Assembly (NCBI GenBank): GCA_964451305.1
Contig: CAYVHV010000016.1
Coordinates: 1 to 64,000 of the forward strand
Length of the DNA stretch: 64,000 nt
From: SHLQ01 sp964451305
Lineage (GTDB): Bacteria > Actinomycetota > Acidimicrobiia > Acidimicrobiales > SHLQ01
Direction: 5' to 3'
In this document: piece by piece, positions 32,606 to 40,766 of the stretch
How the letters are laid out: each line of letters begins with the position of its first letter
How positions within the stretch are numbered: position 1 is the first letter of the stretch
Program-made: the position numbers and the translations under genes
Notes under the pieces: generated by a model
Told to the model about the DNA's origin: nothing
The model's input: the letters and a program-made list of their open reading frames with translations, nothing else
Databases searched by the model: none

Positions 32606-33991
32606 TCACGCGGTAGCGATCACCAATTCGGGATAGTCATCGTTGTCGGCAACGGCGAGTTCGAGTTCGCCCGGCTCAACGGACGGGGTTGCTCCACCAG
32701 CTGGGCTGACTTCTTGGAGCCGATCGATCTTGTCGATCTTGCGCTGGAGCACATTGGTTCGAGTGCCGGAGAGTTCCTCGAACGAGTTCATCGCCGTGGC
32801 CAGGTGCTTGCCGTGCTTCTCGATCTTGTCCGAGTACTTTGTCCACTCCGAGCGGAACGCAACGAGACAATCGAGAATCTCGGTGCTGCGTCGTTCGAAC
32901 ATGAAGTTGTCCATTGCTTGGCGGATGACCTGAAGTACGGCGATCAACGTGCTGGGACCGCACAACACGATCTTCTGGCGCATTGCCTCGTCCATCAGCG
33001 AAGGATCGCTTTCTTGTACGAACCCGAAGACGTTTTCGTTCGGGATCATCAAGATGACCGAGTCGACCGAGTTTGATTCCTCGTGGTACTTCCGGTCGGC
33101 GAGTTCCTTGACGCGAGCACGAGCGTCCTTGACGAACTGCTTGCGGAAGGCTTCGGCCGCGGTGGTGTCATCGCCTTCCACCTCGAGAAATTTGAGGTAG
33201 TTGTCAGCCGGAAACTTTACGTCCATGTGCAACACCATCTCGTGCGGCATAACGAACGTGATGTCTGGGCGACCACCCGAGTCGATTCCCTTTTGCACTC
33301 GATAGTTGATGCCCTCCTTCATGCCCGCATGAGTCAGCACATCCTGGGCCATGCGCTCACCCCAGTCACCACGCTTCTTCGAACTACCCAAAGCGTCTCG
33401 CAAGCTGCCCGCCGTGAGTTGCAACTGACCGGTGGCCTTCGCCGACTCGTGGATCTGGTTGATGAGCATCCCGTGCTGACCGGCGGTCTTCTCCTGCAGG
33501 TCGGTCATCATCTTCTCGATGCGCTTCATTTCGGCGCGCAGTTCGTGATTCTGCTTCTCGAGGATCGAGGTGCTCTCCTCGTACTTCCGCTGACCGAGCA
33601 CAAGGTTCTTCTCGAGCTTTTCACTGCTCAGTGCAAGGCTCTTCTCGAATTGTTCGGTACCGAGCGCCAGATTCTTCTCGAGCTTCTCGTTGCCATCGCG
33701 CAGGCGAGCGTCGAGCTTCGCGTCAGCGATCTCGGTGACCCGGTTCATGGCCATATCTTGGGCCTTCTGCATTGTCTCGGTGCGATCACGCGTGAGCACT
33801 TCAGCCGTCGCGGAACGCTCGGCCAAGGTGGCCTTGACCGCTGCCTCAACAGCAGCGTCGGTCGCTTCGCTGTGGCGTTGATCAACAGCAACGGCACCAG
33901 CCCGGCTGAGCAGCCAATACAAGATGGCGAAGCCGATGGTAACGACGAACGCGAAGCAGATGGACAGGATGAGGATGGGGAGAAGTTCCAT
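32606..33991 (-). CDS. rmuC: DNA recombination protein RmuC
   Basis: RmuC limits inversions between short inverted repeats and has a predicted nuclease domain. The 461 residues begin with a single membrane segment (about 4-26), then a long coiled coil (about 45-185, with repeated LEKNLALG-like heptads). The conserved RmuC domain follows, with RGDWGERMAQDVLTHAGMKEG near 210 and PDITFVMPHEMVLHMDVKFP near 243. It is preceded by a promoter that fits the RecA-independent damage-inducible consensus and that is shared with lhr. The ATG at 33991 has no ribosome-binding site and is probably leaderless. Confidence 0.93.
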   Translation of the reverse strand: MELLPILILSICFAFVVTIGFAILYWLLSRAGAVAVDQRHSEATDAAVEAAVKATLAERSATAEVLTRDRTETMQKAQDMAMNRVTEIADAKLDARLRDGNEKLEKNLALGTEQFEKSLALSSEKLEKNLVLGQRKYEESTSILEKQNHELRAEMKRIEKMMTDLQEKTAGQHGMLINQIHESAKATGQLQLTAGSLRDALGSSKKRGDWGERMAQDVLTHAGMKEGINYRVQKGIDSGGRPDITFVMPHEMVLHMDVKFPADNYLKFLEVEGDDTTAAEAFRKQFVKDARARVKELADRKYHEESNSVDSVILMIPNENVFGFVQESDPSLMDEAMRQKIVLCGPSTLIAVLQVIRQAMDNFMFERRSTEILDCLVAFRSEWTKYSDKIEKHGKHLATAMNSFEELSGTRTNVLQRKIDKIDRLQEVSPAGGATPSVEPGELELAVADNDDYPELVIATA

Positions 33992-33998
33992 GCCTCAA

Positions 33999-34021
33999 AC
34001 AGTAGAGATGGGGTGTGACAT
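33999..34021 (-). promoter_or_regulatory. PafBC-type damage promoter, leaderless (rmuC)
   Basis: The minus strand reads ATGTCACAC, 8 nt, then TACTGT (-10 at 33999-34004, upstream box 34013-34021), ending 7 nt before the ATG. The known RecA-independent promoter is tTGTCRgtg-N8-TAnnnT. The TGTCA core, spacing and -10 fit. CAC replaces gtg. Confidence 0.6.
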
Positions 34022-34048
34022 AGAGGTTGGAGCTCGACCTAGTGAGCG

Positions 34049-34075
34049 TTTTCGTGGAGCGAAGCTGAACGAAAA
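34049..34075. other. Interrupted hairpin between 308-aa gene and rmuC
   Basis: A 7-bp stem TTTTCGT/ACGAAAA (34049-34055 with 34069-34075) encloses an inner AGC/GCT stem. It lies in the 226-bp gap 33992-34217, which otherwise holds only the rmuC promoter. It may be the end of the upstream transcript. Confidence 0.35.
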
Positions 34076-34217
34076 GGCAAGCTTGCGGAAGTCGTGTTGA
34101 CGACCGACGAAATACCTCCGCTCCGCAAATGCTCCCACATCAGCTGGGAGGTAACACCGACTTCTCGAATCGCCAGCCACCTGGTCGTCGACCACTGCGA
34201 CTCGGAACTCGTCAATC

Positions 34218-35144
34218 TCAGATATCGCCAGCTTCGTAGGCGAACCGTTCTTCGTCAGCCCAGACGAGTTCCCAATGCGGATCGCTTTCTGGGAGCTCAT
34301 CGCTTAGCTCTTCAACGCTGCCTCGTTCTAGCAACGTCAGGTACATGCCAGATTCGACCGAGAACGCTGCGAACCTCGTTGGCAAACCTAGACGTTCGTA
34401 GCGAAGAGCGATCTGCTGGAAAACGACAGTGCTCAACCATATGTGCGAGCCGATGTAGCTCGCTTCGAAGGGTTCGCCATTCAGTGCGCAAGTGACCGTC
34501 ACCAGTTGTCCGGCATCGGCGGCGAACTCGATTGCGAGGTCACGCACAACCAAGGTGCCATTGGAGAGCTCAACGAGGTCGCCGACCTGTCTGCCGATCG
34601 TCTCCGAGGTCTGTTCCAATTTGGATGGATGAAAGCGGAGGTTGTCGGTGTATTGGTCGAGCGAGAACGACTCGTCGTAGTGAGGTGTGTCGTACAGGCT
34701 GCTAAGGGCAAGGTCGAGCCCTACTGGCGGACCGTAGTCGGCCGCGGCGGCTTCGAGTTGGGACGCGGTTGGAACCTGAGGGGCGAACATTCCCACTCCG
34801 GCGAGCATCTCGATCGAGCGTTCCAAGGCCTGACGGTCCTCCTCGTTCAAGGGTTCGATTTTCGCCGAGCCCGTGGCGTTCGCACTCCTCGTTGGCCCCT
34901 GCGCCCGATGTGACTGTTTGAGCTTCTTTGGAATCGGAGGTGGCCTACCACGTTCGGAACGGCCGAGAACGACAGCGCCGAACCCGAAGAACAACGCGCC
35001 TAACCCACCGACAACAAGGTCTCCACGGTCTCCGCCGAAGAGCCCGTTGACGAAAATGAGTGCAGCGAGGATCGCCAGCACCAGACACGACCAAAACTCA
35101 ATGGAGAAACGCTTCTTCTTTGCTGTTGCTCCGGCAGATGTCAT
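34218..35144 (-). CDS. Hypothetical membrane protein with two N-terminal helices
   Basis: The 308-residue protein has a short basic N-terminus and two adjacent transmembrane helices (about 17-36 and 44-62) forming a hairpin. A soluble part of about 240 residues follows, without a recognised domain. The soluble part has an Asp/Glu-rich, Tyr/Leu-containing region and beta-strand-like stretches such as LVELSNGTLVVRDLAIEF. No catalytic motif is visible. TAGCCT ends 6 nt before the ATG with no ribosome-binding site, so it is probably leaderless. It is divergent from the membrane-fused spermidine-synthase-like gene and shares a 72-bp intergenic region with it. Confidence 0.6.
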   Translation of the reverse strand: MTSAGATAKKKRFSIEFWSCLVLAILAALIFVNGLFGGDRGDLVVGGLGALFFGFGAVVLGRSERGRPPPIPKKLKQSHRAQGPTRSANATGSAKIEPLNEEDRQALERSIEMLAGVGMFAPQVPTASQLEAAAADYGPPVGLDLALSSLYDTPHYDESFSLDQYTDNLRFHPSKLEQTSETIGRQVGDLVELSNGTLVVRDLAIEFAADAGQLVTVTCALNGEPFEASYIGSHIWLSTVVFQQIALRYERLGLPTRFAAFSVESGMYLTLLERGSVEELSDELPESDPHWELVWADEERFAYEAGDI

Positions 35145-35150
35145 CGGCGA

Positions 35151-35156
35151 AGGCTA
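35151..35156 (-). promoter_or_regulatory. -10 element (TAGCCT) of leaderless hypothetical gene
   Basis: TAGCCT on the minus strand ends 6 nt before the ATG at 35144. It is the same hexamer and spacing as at the mrp start. Confidence 0.5.
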
Positions 35157-35216
35157 CCGAACGAACGAAGAAGACATCGAATACTTACCTCACTTGAATA
35201 GGGAAGTTCGCTCGCC

Positions 35217-36725
35217 GTGGTGCAAACTTACGTAGTGACTGAAAGCAGCACTCCACCGAGCGACGGCGGCGGTATCAGCGCCAACTCGTCGCTGTTTCTC
35301 GTAACCGCGACTTCCGGGCTCGTACTTGTGCTCGAAATTGTTGCTGGTCGACTGCTCGCCCCCTACATCGGGGTTTCTCTCGACACGTTCACCGGCATCA
35401 TCGGCACAATTCTTGCCGGCATCGCTCTCGGGTCTGCTGCTGGCGGGGCGCTCGCCGACAAGCAAGATCCGGTGAGACTCATCGCCCGCGCACTGTTCTT
35501 CGGCGGGGCACTCACATGGCTTTCGATACCCATTGCCACGTTCCTCGGACCAAACCTCGGCACGGGACCCGCAGCGATCGTCACCCTCACCGCGGCAGCC
35601 TTCTTCTTGCCCGCAGCGGTGTTGAGCGGCATCGGACCAATGGTCACCAAACTCGAACTGGCTTCGCTCGATGAAACCGGGTCGGTCGTCGGCAAGCTCT
35701 CTGCCGCAGGCACCTTCGGAGCACTTCTCGGTACGTTCGGCACGGGCTTCATTCTCATCACGATCCTGCCCGTCCGGACGATCATTATCGGCGTCGGAGC
35801 GCTCCTCGTCCTCGGCGGGGTTCTCATGTTCGCCCTCACGAAACGATCACGTCCGGACGCCCCCGAAATCGGACTCGTGATCTTCGCTGCCCTCGCCGGG
35901 ATCTTCGTGCCTTCCCCCTGCGACGAAACCACCGCCTACTCGTGCGTGAACATCGTGGCCGACGACCTGATCAACGATCCGGAAGCCCGTGAGGGAGGCA
36001 GGAGCCTCTGGCTCGACCGCCTCCGACATGCACACGTCGACCTCGACGATCCGCTCTTCCTCGATATCCGTTACATGCGTCTGTTCGCCGACGTGGTCGA
36101 CGCAACCCCTGACGGCGAACCGTTGCGGGTGCTCCACGTCGGTGGCGGCGGGTTCGTTCTGCCGCGCTATATCAACGAGGTGCGGCCCGGCTCGGAGAAC
36201 GTCGTTCTCGAACTCGACGAGGACCTCGTGCGGATCGCGGAGGAATCGCTCGGCTTGAGCGCAGAAGATGACCTCGATATCCGCACCGGCGACGCTCGCA
36301 TTCACCTGCGAGATCTCGAAACCGATAGTTTCGATCTGATCGTCGGCGATGCGTACGGCGGATCAACGGTCCCATGGCACCTCACCACCAGCGAGGTCAT
36401 GGGCGAATTCGACCGACTCCTGACCGACGATGGCCTCTACATGATGAACGTCATCGACGGTGACGATAACCGCTTTGCACGCTCGCAGTTGGCAACCGTC
36501 GGCGAGCACTTTGACCAGCTCGCCGTGATCGAACCCGAAGATGGCGTTCCGACATTTGCGGTCAACCAGATCTTGCTGGCTTCCCACGTCGACCTTCCAA
36601 CCCTCGACATCGACCCCGCCGACGGAACGCTGTTCACCGGTAACGACGCCGTGACCAGTTTCATTGGCGATGATGCCCTCATCCTCACCGACGATTTCGC
36701 CCCGGCCGACCAGCTGCTGCCGTAA
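35217..36725 (+). CDS. Membrane-fused spermidine-synthase-like protein
   Basis: The 502-residue protein joins about seven N-terminal transmembrane helices (about 24-240) to a soluble methyltransferase-fold domain of the spermidine synthase type (about 255-500). The soluble part has VLHVGGGGFVLPRYI near 300, VVLELDEDLV near 322, DIRTGDARIHLRDL near 346 and DLIVGDAYGGSTVPWHLTT near 366, equivalent to the decarboxy-SAM and polyamine sites. Such fused proteins are widespread in bacteria but their product is usually unproved. No SAM decarboxylase gene is nearby, so aminopropyl transfer is unproven. The GTG at 35217 has GGGA about 12 nt upstream. Confidence 0.8.
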   Translation: MVQTYVVTESSTPPSDGGGISANSSLFLVTATSGLVLVLEIVAGRLLAPYIGVSLDTFTGIIGTILAGIALGSAAGGALADKQDPVRLIARALFFGGALTWLSIPIATFLGPNLGTGPAAIVTLTAAAFFLPAAVLSGIGPMVTKLELASLDETGSVVGKLSAAGTFGALLGTFGTGFILITILPVRTIIIGVGALLVLGGVLMFALTKRSRPDAPEIGLVIFAALAGIFVPSPCDETTAYSCVNIVADDLINDPEAREGGRSLWLDRLRHAHVDLDDPLFLDIRYMRLFADVVDATPDGEPLRVLHVGGGGFVLPRYINEVRPGSENVVLELDEDLVRIAEESLGLSAEDDLDIRTGDARIHLRDLETDSFDLIVGDAYGGSTVPWHLTTSEVMGEFDRLLTDDGLYMMNVIDGDDNRFARSQLATVGEHFDQLAVIEPEDGVPTFAVNQILLASHVDLPTLDIDPADGTLFTGNDAVTSFIGDDALILTDDFAPADQLLP

Positions 36726-36742
36726 CCCGTTAGGACAACAAC

Positions 36743-36765
36743 ATGTCGGGACGTATGCCCGACAT
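36743..36765. terminator. Hairpin between convergent genes
   Basis: Perfect 8-bp stem ATGTCGGG/CCCGACAT with a 7-nt loop in the 110-bp gap between the spermidine-synthase-like gene and pdtaS, which face each other. There is no T-run. A bidirectional terminator is likely. Confidence 0.5.
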
Positions 36766-36835
36766 CCCAGGACGGTTCACTTGACGGTCGGCCCGCCTGA
36801 CAACCGCGGATGTCGACTGGAAATGTCGACGTGTA

Positions 36836-38353
36836 CTAGTCCACGGCGGGGCCGGCTACTCGGTCTTCCCATGTCTTTGGGAATCGAAGTTCGGTGAAGG
36901 TTCCGGTCAGGCCTTCGGGACCATCGCCGCTGCCCATCGTGATCGTGCCGTGGAGTTCTGTCGTGACGAACGTTTGCACGAGGGTGAGGCCCAAGCCACT
37001 GGCCTCAGCAAAGTCGAAGCCGACCGGCGGACCGTGACCGTTGTCGGAAACGGTCACAACAAGTTCATCGTCATCGTTTTCGAACGACACCGTGACAACG
37101 CGTCCTCCGCCGGGATGCACATGGTCGGGAAAGGCATGGTCGACCACGTTCTGCAAGAGCTCGGTGAGGACAACGGCCAGCGGCATCGAACGTATAAGTG
37201 GGAGACGTCCCGCTTCGCCCTGCAGTTCGAAGCGGATTGGATTGTCCGGGTCTTGGAGGCCTTCTTCGATCAATCGAATGAGCGGGCGAGCAACGTCTTC
37301 GAACGGTGCGTCGTCGCCTGATGCGTCCTCGGAGAAGTCGTTCGCCAGTGTCTCGTGGACAATTGCGATCGCCGCAATTCTTCGGACCGACTCTGCGAGA
37401 GCGAATTTGCCTTCCTCGGACTGCACGCGCCTCGCCTGGAGACGCAGCAGCGACGAGATGGTCTGAAGGTTGTTCTTGACCCGATGATGGATCTCGCGGA
37501 TCGTCGCGTCCTTCGAAACGAGCAGGCGGTCGCGACGCTTCAGCTCTGACACGTCGCGAAGCAAGATGAAGCCGCCGTCGATCTCGCCCTTACTCAATAG
37601 CGGCAGACACCTCGTCGATACCGTCACGTCGCGGCGGTCGACTTCTTGAACGACCGACGTCTTCATCGCGAATGCTGTGCGGACAAACGAGTCGTCGAGG
37701 CCGAGCTCATCGACCCGTGCCATGTTGGGGTTCCGGTGGATCCCAAGGCGATGCAGCGCCGACATTGCGTTCGGAGACTGAAAGATCACGCGCTTGTCTT
37801 TGTCGATCACGAGGAGACCATCACCGACTCGCGGGGCGCCGTACTGCGGGTCGTTCTTGCCCGGGAAAGGAAACGATCCTTCGGCGATCATGTGCATGAG
37901 ACGGTCCGAGAGGGACAGGTAGGTCTGTTCGAGTTTGAGCAGGTCACGCGTTGAGAGCCGCCGTTCTCGCAACACCACGCCGATGACCTTGCCGTCGCAC
38001 ACGAACGGTGCCGCAACGATGTCGGCTTCGCCGTCGGGAAAGTGCGGGCCGAGGGTGACGACATCGTGTTGCAACTCGCCGCTCTGAAATGCTGCGTGGA
38101 CGAGCGGCCGTTTTTCGGATCGATGGCGGTCGCCCACCGGGTCGTGGGTATAGAGCGTGGGAGCGGTGGACGCTCGAACATTGCCGAGCACGACGTAGGT
38201 GTCGGGGTCCTTGACCGTGGGCGCCAGCACCAGCACATCGCCGAGCGCGAGGTCGGCGAGCAACCCCCACGTGCGCATCAAGCGCTTCAGCCGAGCGACG
38301 TGTTCCTTGTCGAATCCGGCAACTTGTCGAGCGAGATCGGTCGGCGACGTCAT
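36836..38353 (-). CDS. pdtaS: Sensor histidine kinase, PdtaS-type
   Basis: The 505-residue soluble kinase matches the M. tuberculosis PdtaS layout: a GAF-like domain (about 20-150), a PAS domain (about 165-270, with APRVGDGLLVIDKD), a HisKA_2 segment REIHHRVKNNLQTISSLL with the phospho-accepting His near 289, and an HATPase domain with VTVSDNGHGPP near 445. PdtaS phosphorylates the ANTAR-domain antiterminator PdtaR. In studied homologues the GAF-PAS region senses copper, nitric oxide or c-di-GMP. No PdtaR gene is in the window, so it is an orphan here. TAGGGT ends 8 nt before the ATG with no ribosome-binding site. Confidence 0.9.
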   Translation of the reverse strand: MTSPTDLARQVAGFDKEHVARLKRLMRTWGLLADLALGDVLVLAPTVKDPDTYVVLGNVRASTAPTLYTHDPVGDRHRSEKRPLVHAAFQSGELQHDVVTLGPHFPDGEADIVAAPFVCDGKVIGVVLRERRLSTRDLLKLEQTYLSLSDRLMHMIAEGSFPFPGKNDPQYGAPRVGDGLLVIDKDKRVIFQSPNAMSALHRLGIHRNPNMARVDELGLDDSFVRTAFAMKTSVVQEVDRRDVTVSTRCLPLLSKGEIDGGFILLRDVSELKRRDRLLVSKDATIREIHHRVKNNLQTISSLLRLQARRVQSEEGKFALAESVRRIAAIAIVHETLANDFSEDASGDDAPFEDVARPLIRLIEEGLQDPDNPIRFELQGEAGRLPLIRSMPLAVVLTELLQNVVDHAFPDHVHPGGGRVVTVSFENDDDELVVTVSDNGHGPPVGFDFAEASGLGLTLVQTFVTTELHGTITMGSGDGPEGLTGTFTELRFPKTWEDRVAGPAVD

Positions 38354-38361
38354 ATCTACGA

Positions 38362-38367
38362 ACCCTA
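38362..38367 (-). promoter_or_regulatory. -10 element (TAGGGT) of pdtaS
   Basis: TAGGGT on the minus strand ends 8 nt before the ATG at 38353. This allows a leader of only one or two bases. Confidence 0.45.
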
Positions 38368-38421
38368 GGCCAGGTTGTATGAGCGAGCTGACATCAGCGC
38401 CAGCTGCCGGCCCATCTCGAG

Positions 38422-39543
38422 CTAAAGAGTGTCTCCCCAGAGCCGAAAACCGAGATCGAGAAGCGCCTCGGTCGTCGTTGGTGAATGCACGAAACGGGGA
38501 ACCGTGGCGACTGCTTCGGCGGGCAAACGGTCGACGGTCTCACGCTGTTGGCGGGCAACTTCGTGGCGCTCGAGCACGTACTCTGCTCCGGGGCCAGCGA
38601 GCTCAGTACTGCGTTTGCTGAGCGGACTCTTCTCGTTGTCGAGTACACGTTGCGCCACGTCTTTTGCCTTTGCTAGAGCGAAGACGTCGGGTTCCACACC
38701 GTTGATCACCAACGCATCGAAGGTGAGGTCGCGTTCGGCGAGCGAATCGGCGAGCGTTGCGAGGCGCTGTTCGAGATCGGTCGAGGGCGACGCCACGCCG
38801 AGGAAGGTCGCGTCGTCACCTGCAAACGTGTTTGCGACTGCGCTCGTTCGAGTCACCATCCCTGGAACGACGCTGCTCATGAGCACGAAGAACTCGACGA
38901 CGTCGGCAAAGAACTCGGCGCCGAGGAGTCGGTCGGCCAACGAAGCGAAGGTCTTTGCAGCCGCGCTACTCATCAAGGTTCCATCGCCACCGGTGAGCCA
39001 GCCGAGTAGTGGGCTACCGAAGAACTCGGCCACCCGTTCAGGGGCATCGAAGAAGTCGAGCGCGTTCTGCGATGGCGGCGTGTCGACGATGATCAACTCG
39101 TACTTCTGAGAGGCGATCGCGCCTTCGAGCCAGCCGAGCGCAGCGTAGTCATTGCCGTGAACAAAAGTGTCGGCGATCTTGCGGTACACCGGGTTGGCAA
39201 AGATCCGTTCGGCAACCTCCGCGCTCGCTTCAGCACTCACCATGTCGTCCCACGCCGGGCCGGGATCGAGCATCGCCGCGTACAAATTTGAGGTCTTGCC
39301 GTCGATGGGAACGGCAACCGCCTCGTTTCCATCGATATCGATTCCGAGCGCTGACGCAAGCCTTCGAGCCGGGTCGATCGTCAGGACGAGGACATTTCCC
39401 TCGATGTGACGGCTCGCAGCGAGCCCGAGAGCGGCCGACACCGTCGTCTTTCCAACACCACCGCTTCCGGCGACGACGACGAGCGATCGATCACCGATGA
39501 CCTGCCCGATCGAAACCGAGGTGCGCTCCTGGGATGCGCTCAC
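38422..39543 (-). CDS. ArsA/Get3-family ATPase, subunit without signature Lys
   Basis: The 373-residue ATPase has a Walker A GSGGVGKTT at 26-34, a switch-like DTPPSQNALDF near 155 and the ArsA-type TIDPARRLASALG near 56-68. The deviant Walker motif of Get3/ArsA normally begins with a signature Lys, which is Ser here, while the partner encoded just upstream keeps it. Paired ATPases of this type (BagA/BagB, Rv3679-Rv3680 in M. tuberculosis) form a heterodimer. The GTG start overlaps the upstream stop by 4 nt, so equal expression is likely. Cys motifs of arsenite pumps are absent, so arsenic export is unlikely. Confidence 0.88.
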   Translation of the reverse strand: MSASQERTSVSIGQVIGDRSLVVVAGSGGVGKTTVSAALGLAASRHIEGNVLVLTIDPARRLASALGIDIDGNEAVAVPIDGKTSNLYAAMLDPGPAWDDMVSAEASAEVAERIFANPVYRKIADTFVHGNDYAALGWLEGAIASQKYELIIVDTPPSQNALDFFDAPERVAEFFGSPLLGWLTGGDGTLMSSAAAKTFASLADRLLGAEFFADVVEFFVLMSSVVPGMVTRTSAVANTFAGDDATFLGVASPSTDLEQRLATLADSLAERDLTFDALVINGVEPDVFALAKAKDVAQRVLDNEKSPLSKRSTELAGPGAEYVLERHEVARQQRETVDRLPAEAVATVPRFVHSPTTTEALLDLGFRLWGDTL

Positions 39544-40454
39544 AGCGACATCTCGTCCGCGAGCGCCTCACGGACTTCTTCGAGCATCTCGGGAACCACC
39601 CCGAATTCGGGGACGTGCAGAATTGGAACGCCTTCGGGCAGCGCGTTTCTCAGCCGGGTGTCGATTGCAGAGGCAACATCGGCACGATCGAGTCCGATCT
39701 GGATTCCTTCGAATAGCGCGGCGGAACCAATCGACATGCGCGATGGCGGATCGGCGAGAACCTCATCGAGTTCTGCCCGCAGTGATCGGGCGTAGAGCTG
39801 AGGGCGGGTGCGGTTGACCACCACTGCACCGAGGTGCGCTGGGGTCGTGTCGTGAAGTTTCTCAACGAACTCGATCGTTTCTGAGACCGGGACTTCTTCG
39901 GCCAACGTGACGTTGACCACCGCAGTGACATCCCGATCGCCCAAAAGTGCCACCATCCAGCCTGTCTCTCTTGCGAGTCGCCCGATCGGAGCGATCGCCG
40001 CCACGCCTTCGGGAGCGGCGAGCTCGCCGAGCAAATGGCCACTCGAAGCCGCATCGACGACGACGAGATCCCAGTCGCCAGAGCGCGCTTCATGCGCGTA
40101 CTTTCCAACCAACAAGAGCTCGGCGACGCCCGGCGCAGCGGTCGCGACGAATGAGAATGCCTTTGCCACCGGCCCAGCAACGGCGCCGAGCGGCCCCAGT
40201 TGCAATCGGACGAACTCGCTGAGCGATGCCTGGGATTCGATTTGAAGAACGCTGAGGTTGCGACGAACCTCGATCGCGTCGTGTTCAGGGGTAACACCAA
40301 ACATCCCGGCGCCACCGGGGCTCCCATCGGCCGATATCAGTAGCGTCCGTTGATTCCGGAACGCTGACAGTTCAGCGAGGGCAGCGGCGACTAAGGATTT
40401 GCCCGTGCCTCCCTTGCCTCCGACGATGATGAGCCGGCGGTCGAGGATCGTCAT
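39540..40454 (-). CDS. ArsA/Get3-family ATPase, subunit with signature Lys
   Basis: The 304-residue ATPase begins with the deviant Walker A GGKGGTGKS (12-20), including the signature Lys14. It continues with DLVVVDAASSGHLLGEL near 130 and a C-terminal NRTRPQLYARSL segment. It is the partner of the next gene, which overlaps it by 4 nt. The pair resembles the actinobacterial BagA/BagB ATPases near the redox regulator WhiB4, but no whiB gene lies nearby. No membrane segments are present. Its biochemical client is unknown in this lineage. Confidence 0.88.
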   Translation of the reverse strand: MTILDRRLIIVGGKGGTGKSLVAAALAELSAFRNQRTLLISADGSPGGAGMFGVTPEHDAIEVRRNLSVLQIESQASLSEFVRLQLGPLGAVAGPVAKAFSFVATAAPGVAELLLVGKYAHEARSGDWDLVVVDAASSGHLLGELAAPEGVAAIAPIGRLARETGWMVALLGDRDVTAVVNVTLAEEVPVSETIEFVEKLHDTTPAHLGAVVVNRTRPQLYARSLRAELDEVLADPPSRMSIGSAALFEGIQIGLDRADVASAIDTRLRNALPEGVPILHVPEFGVVPEMLEEVREALADEMSL

Positions 40455-40472
40455 CGGCCCGCGAACTGCCGA

Positions 40473-40700
40473 TCAGCCAAAGCCAATAGGGCGGTTTGAA
40501 TCCTCGCTACCGATTTCGACATATGCGATCTTGTCGCCAGGAACACCGATCTGGCGCCCCTTCTTGTCGGTCAGCCACAGTGTGTTTCCACTCGACGTCG
40601 CAGAGTCGACATCGGCCTTGACCGAGTCAGCAGACGCATCATCTGCGAGCTCGAGAGCGATTTCTTTGGGTGTGTACGTAACACCAATTCGGATGTCCAC
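40473..40700 (-). CDS. DUF3107 protein
   Basis: The 75-residue protein matches DUF3107, an Actinobacteria-specific family (M. tuberculosis TB9.4, Rv3208A). It starts MDIRIGVTYTPKEIALEL and has the WLTDKKGRQIGVPGDKIAYVEIG core that fits a small beta-alpha-beta fold. Function is unknown. The GTG at 40700 has AGAGGA 8 nt upstream. It lies 18 nt before the ArsA pair in one transcript, so it may be part of the same process. Confidence 0.88.
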   Translation of the reverse strand: MDIRIGVTYTPKEIALELADDASADSVKADVDSATSSGNTLWLTDKKGRQIGVPGDKIAYVEIGSEDSNRPIGFG

Positions 40701-40766
40701 GGATGGTTCCTCTTCTTAGTTTTTGAGAACGACGATTATGTGACGATAGTGGCGCGAGCCGCTCCG

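Noticed and set aside
33083..34018. 311-residue plus-strand frame opposite rmuC
   Set aside because: Leu-rich pattern created by the reverse complement of the RmuC coiled coil. No independent evidence.
33995..34300. 101-residue minus-strand frame upstream of rmuC
   Set aside because: It overlaps the end of the 308-residue gene and would run through the rmuC promoter and hairpin. No similarity or ribosome-binding site.
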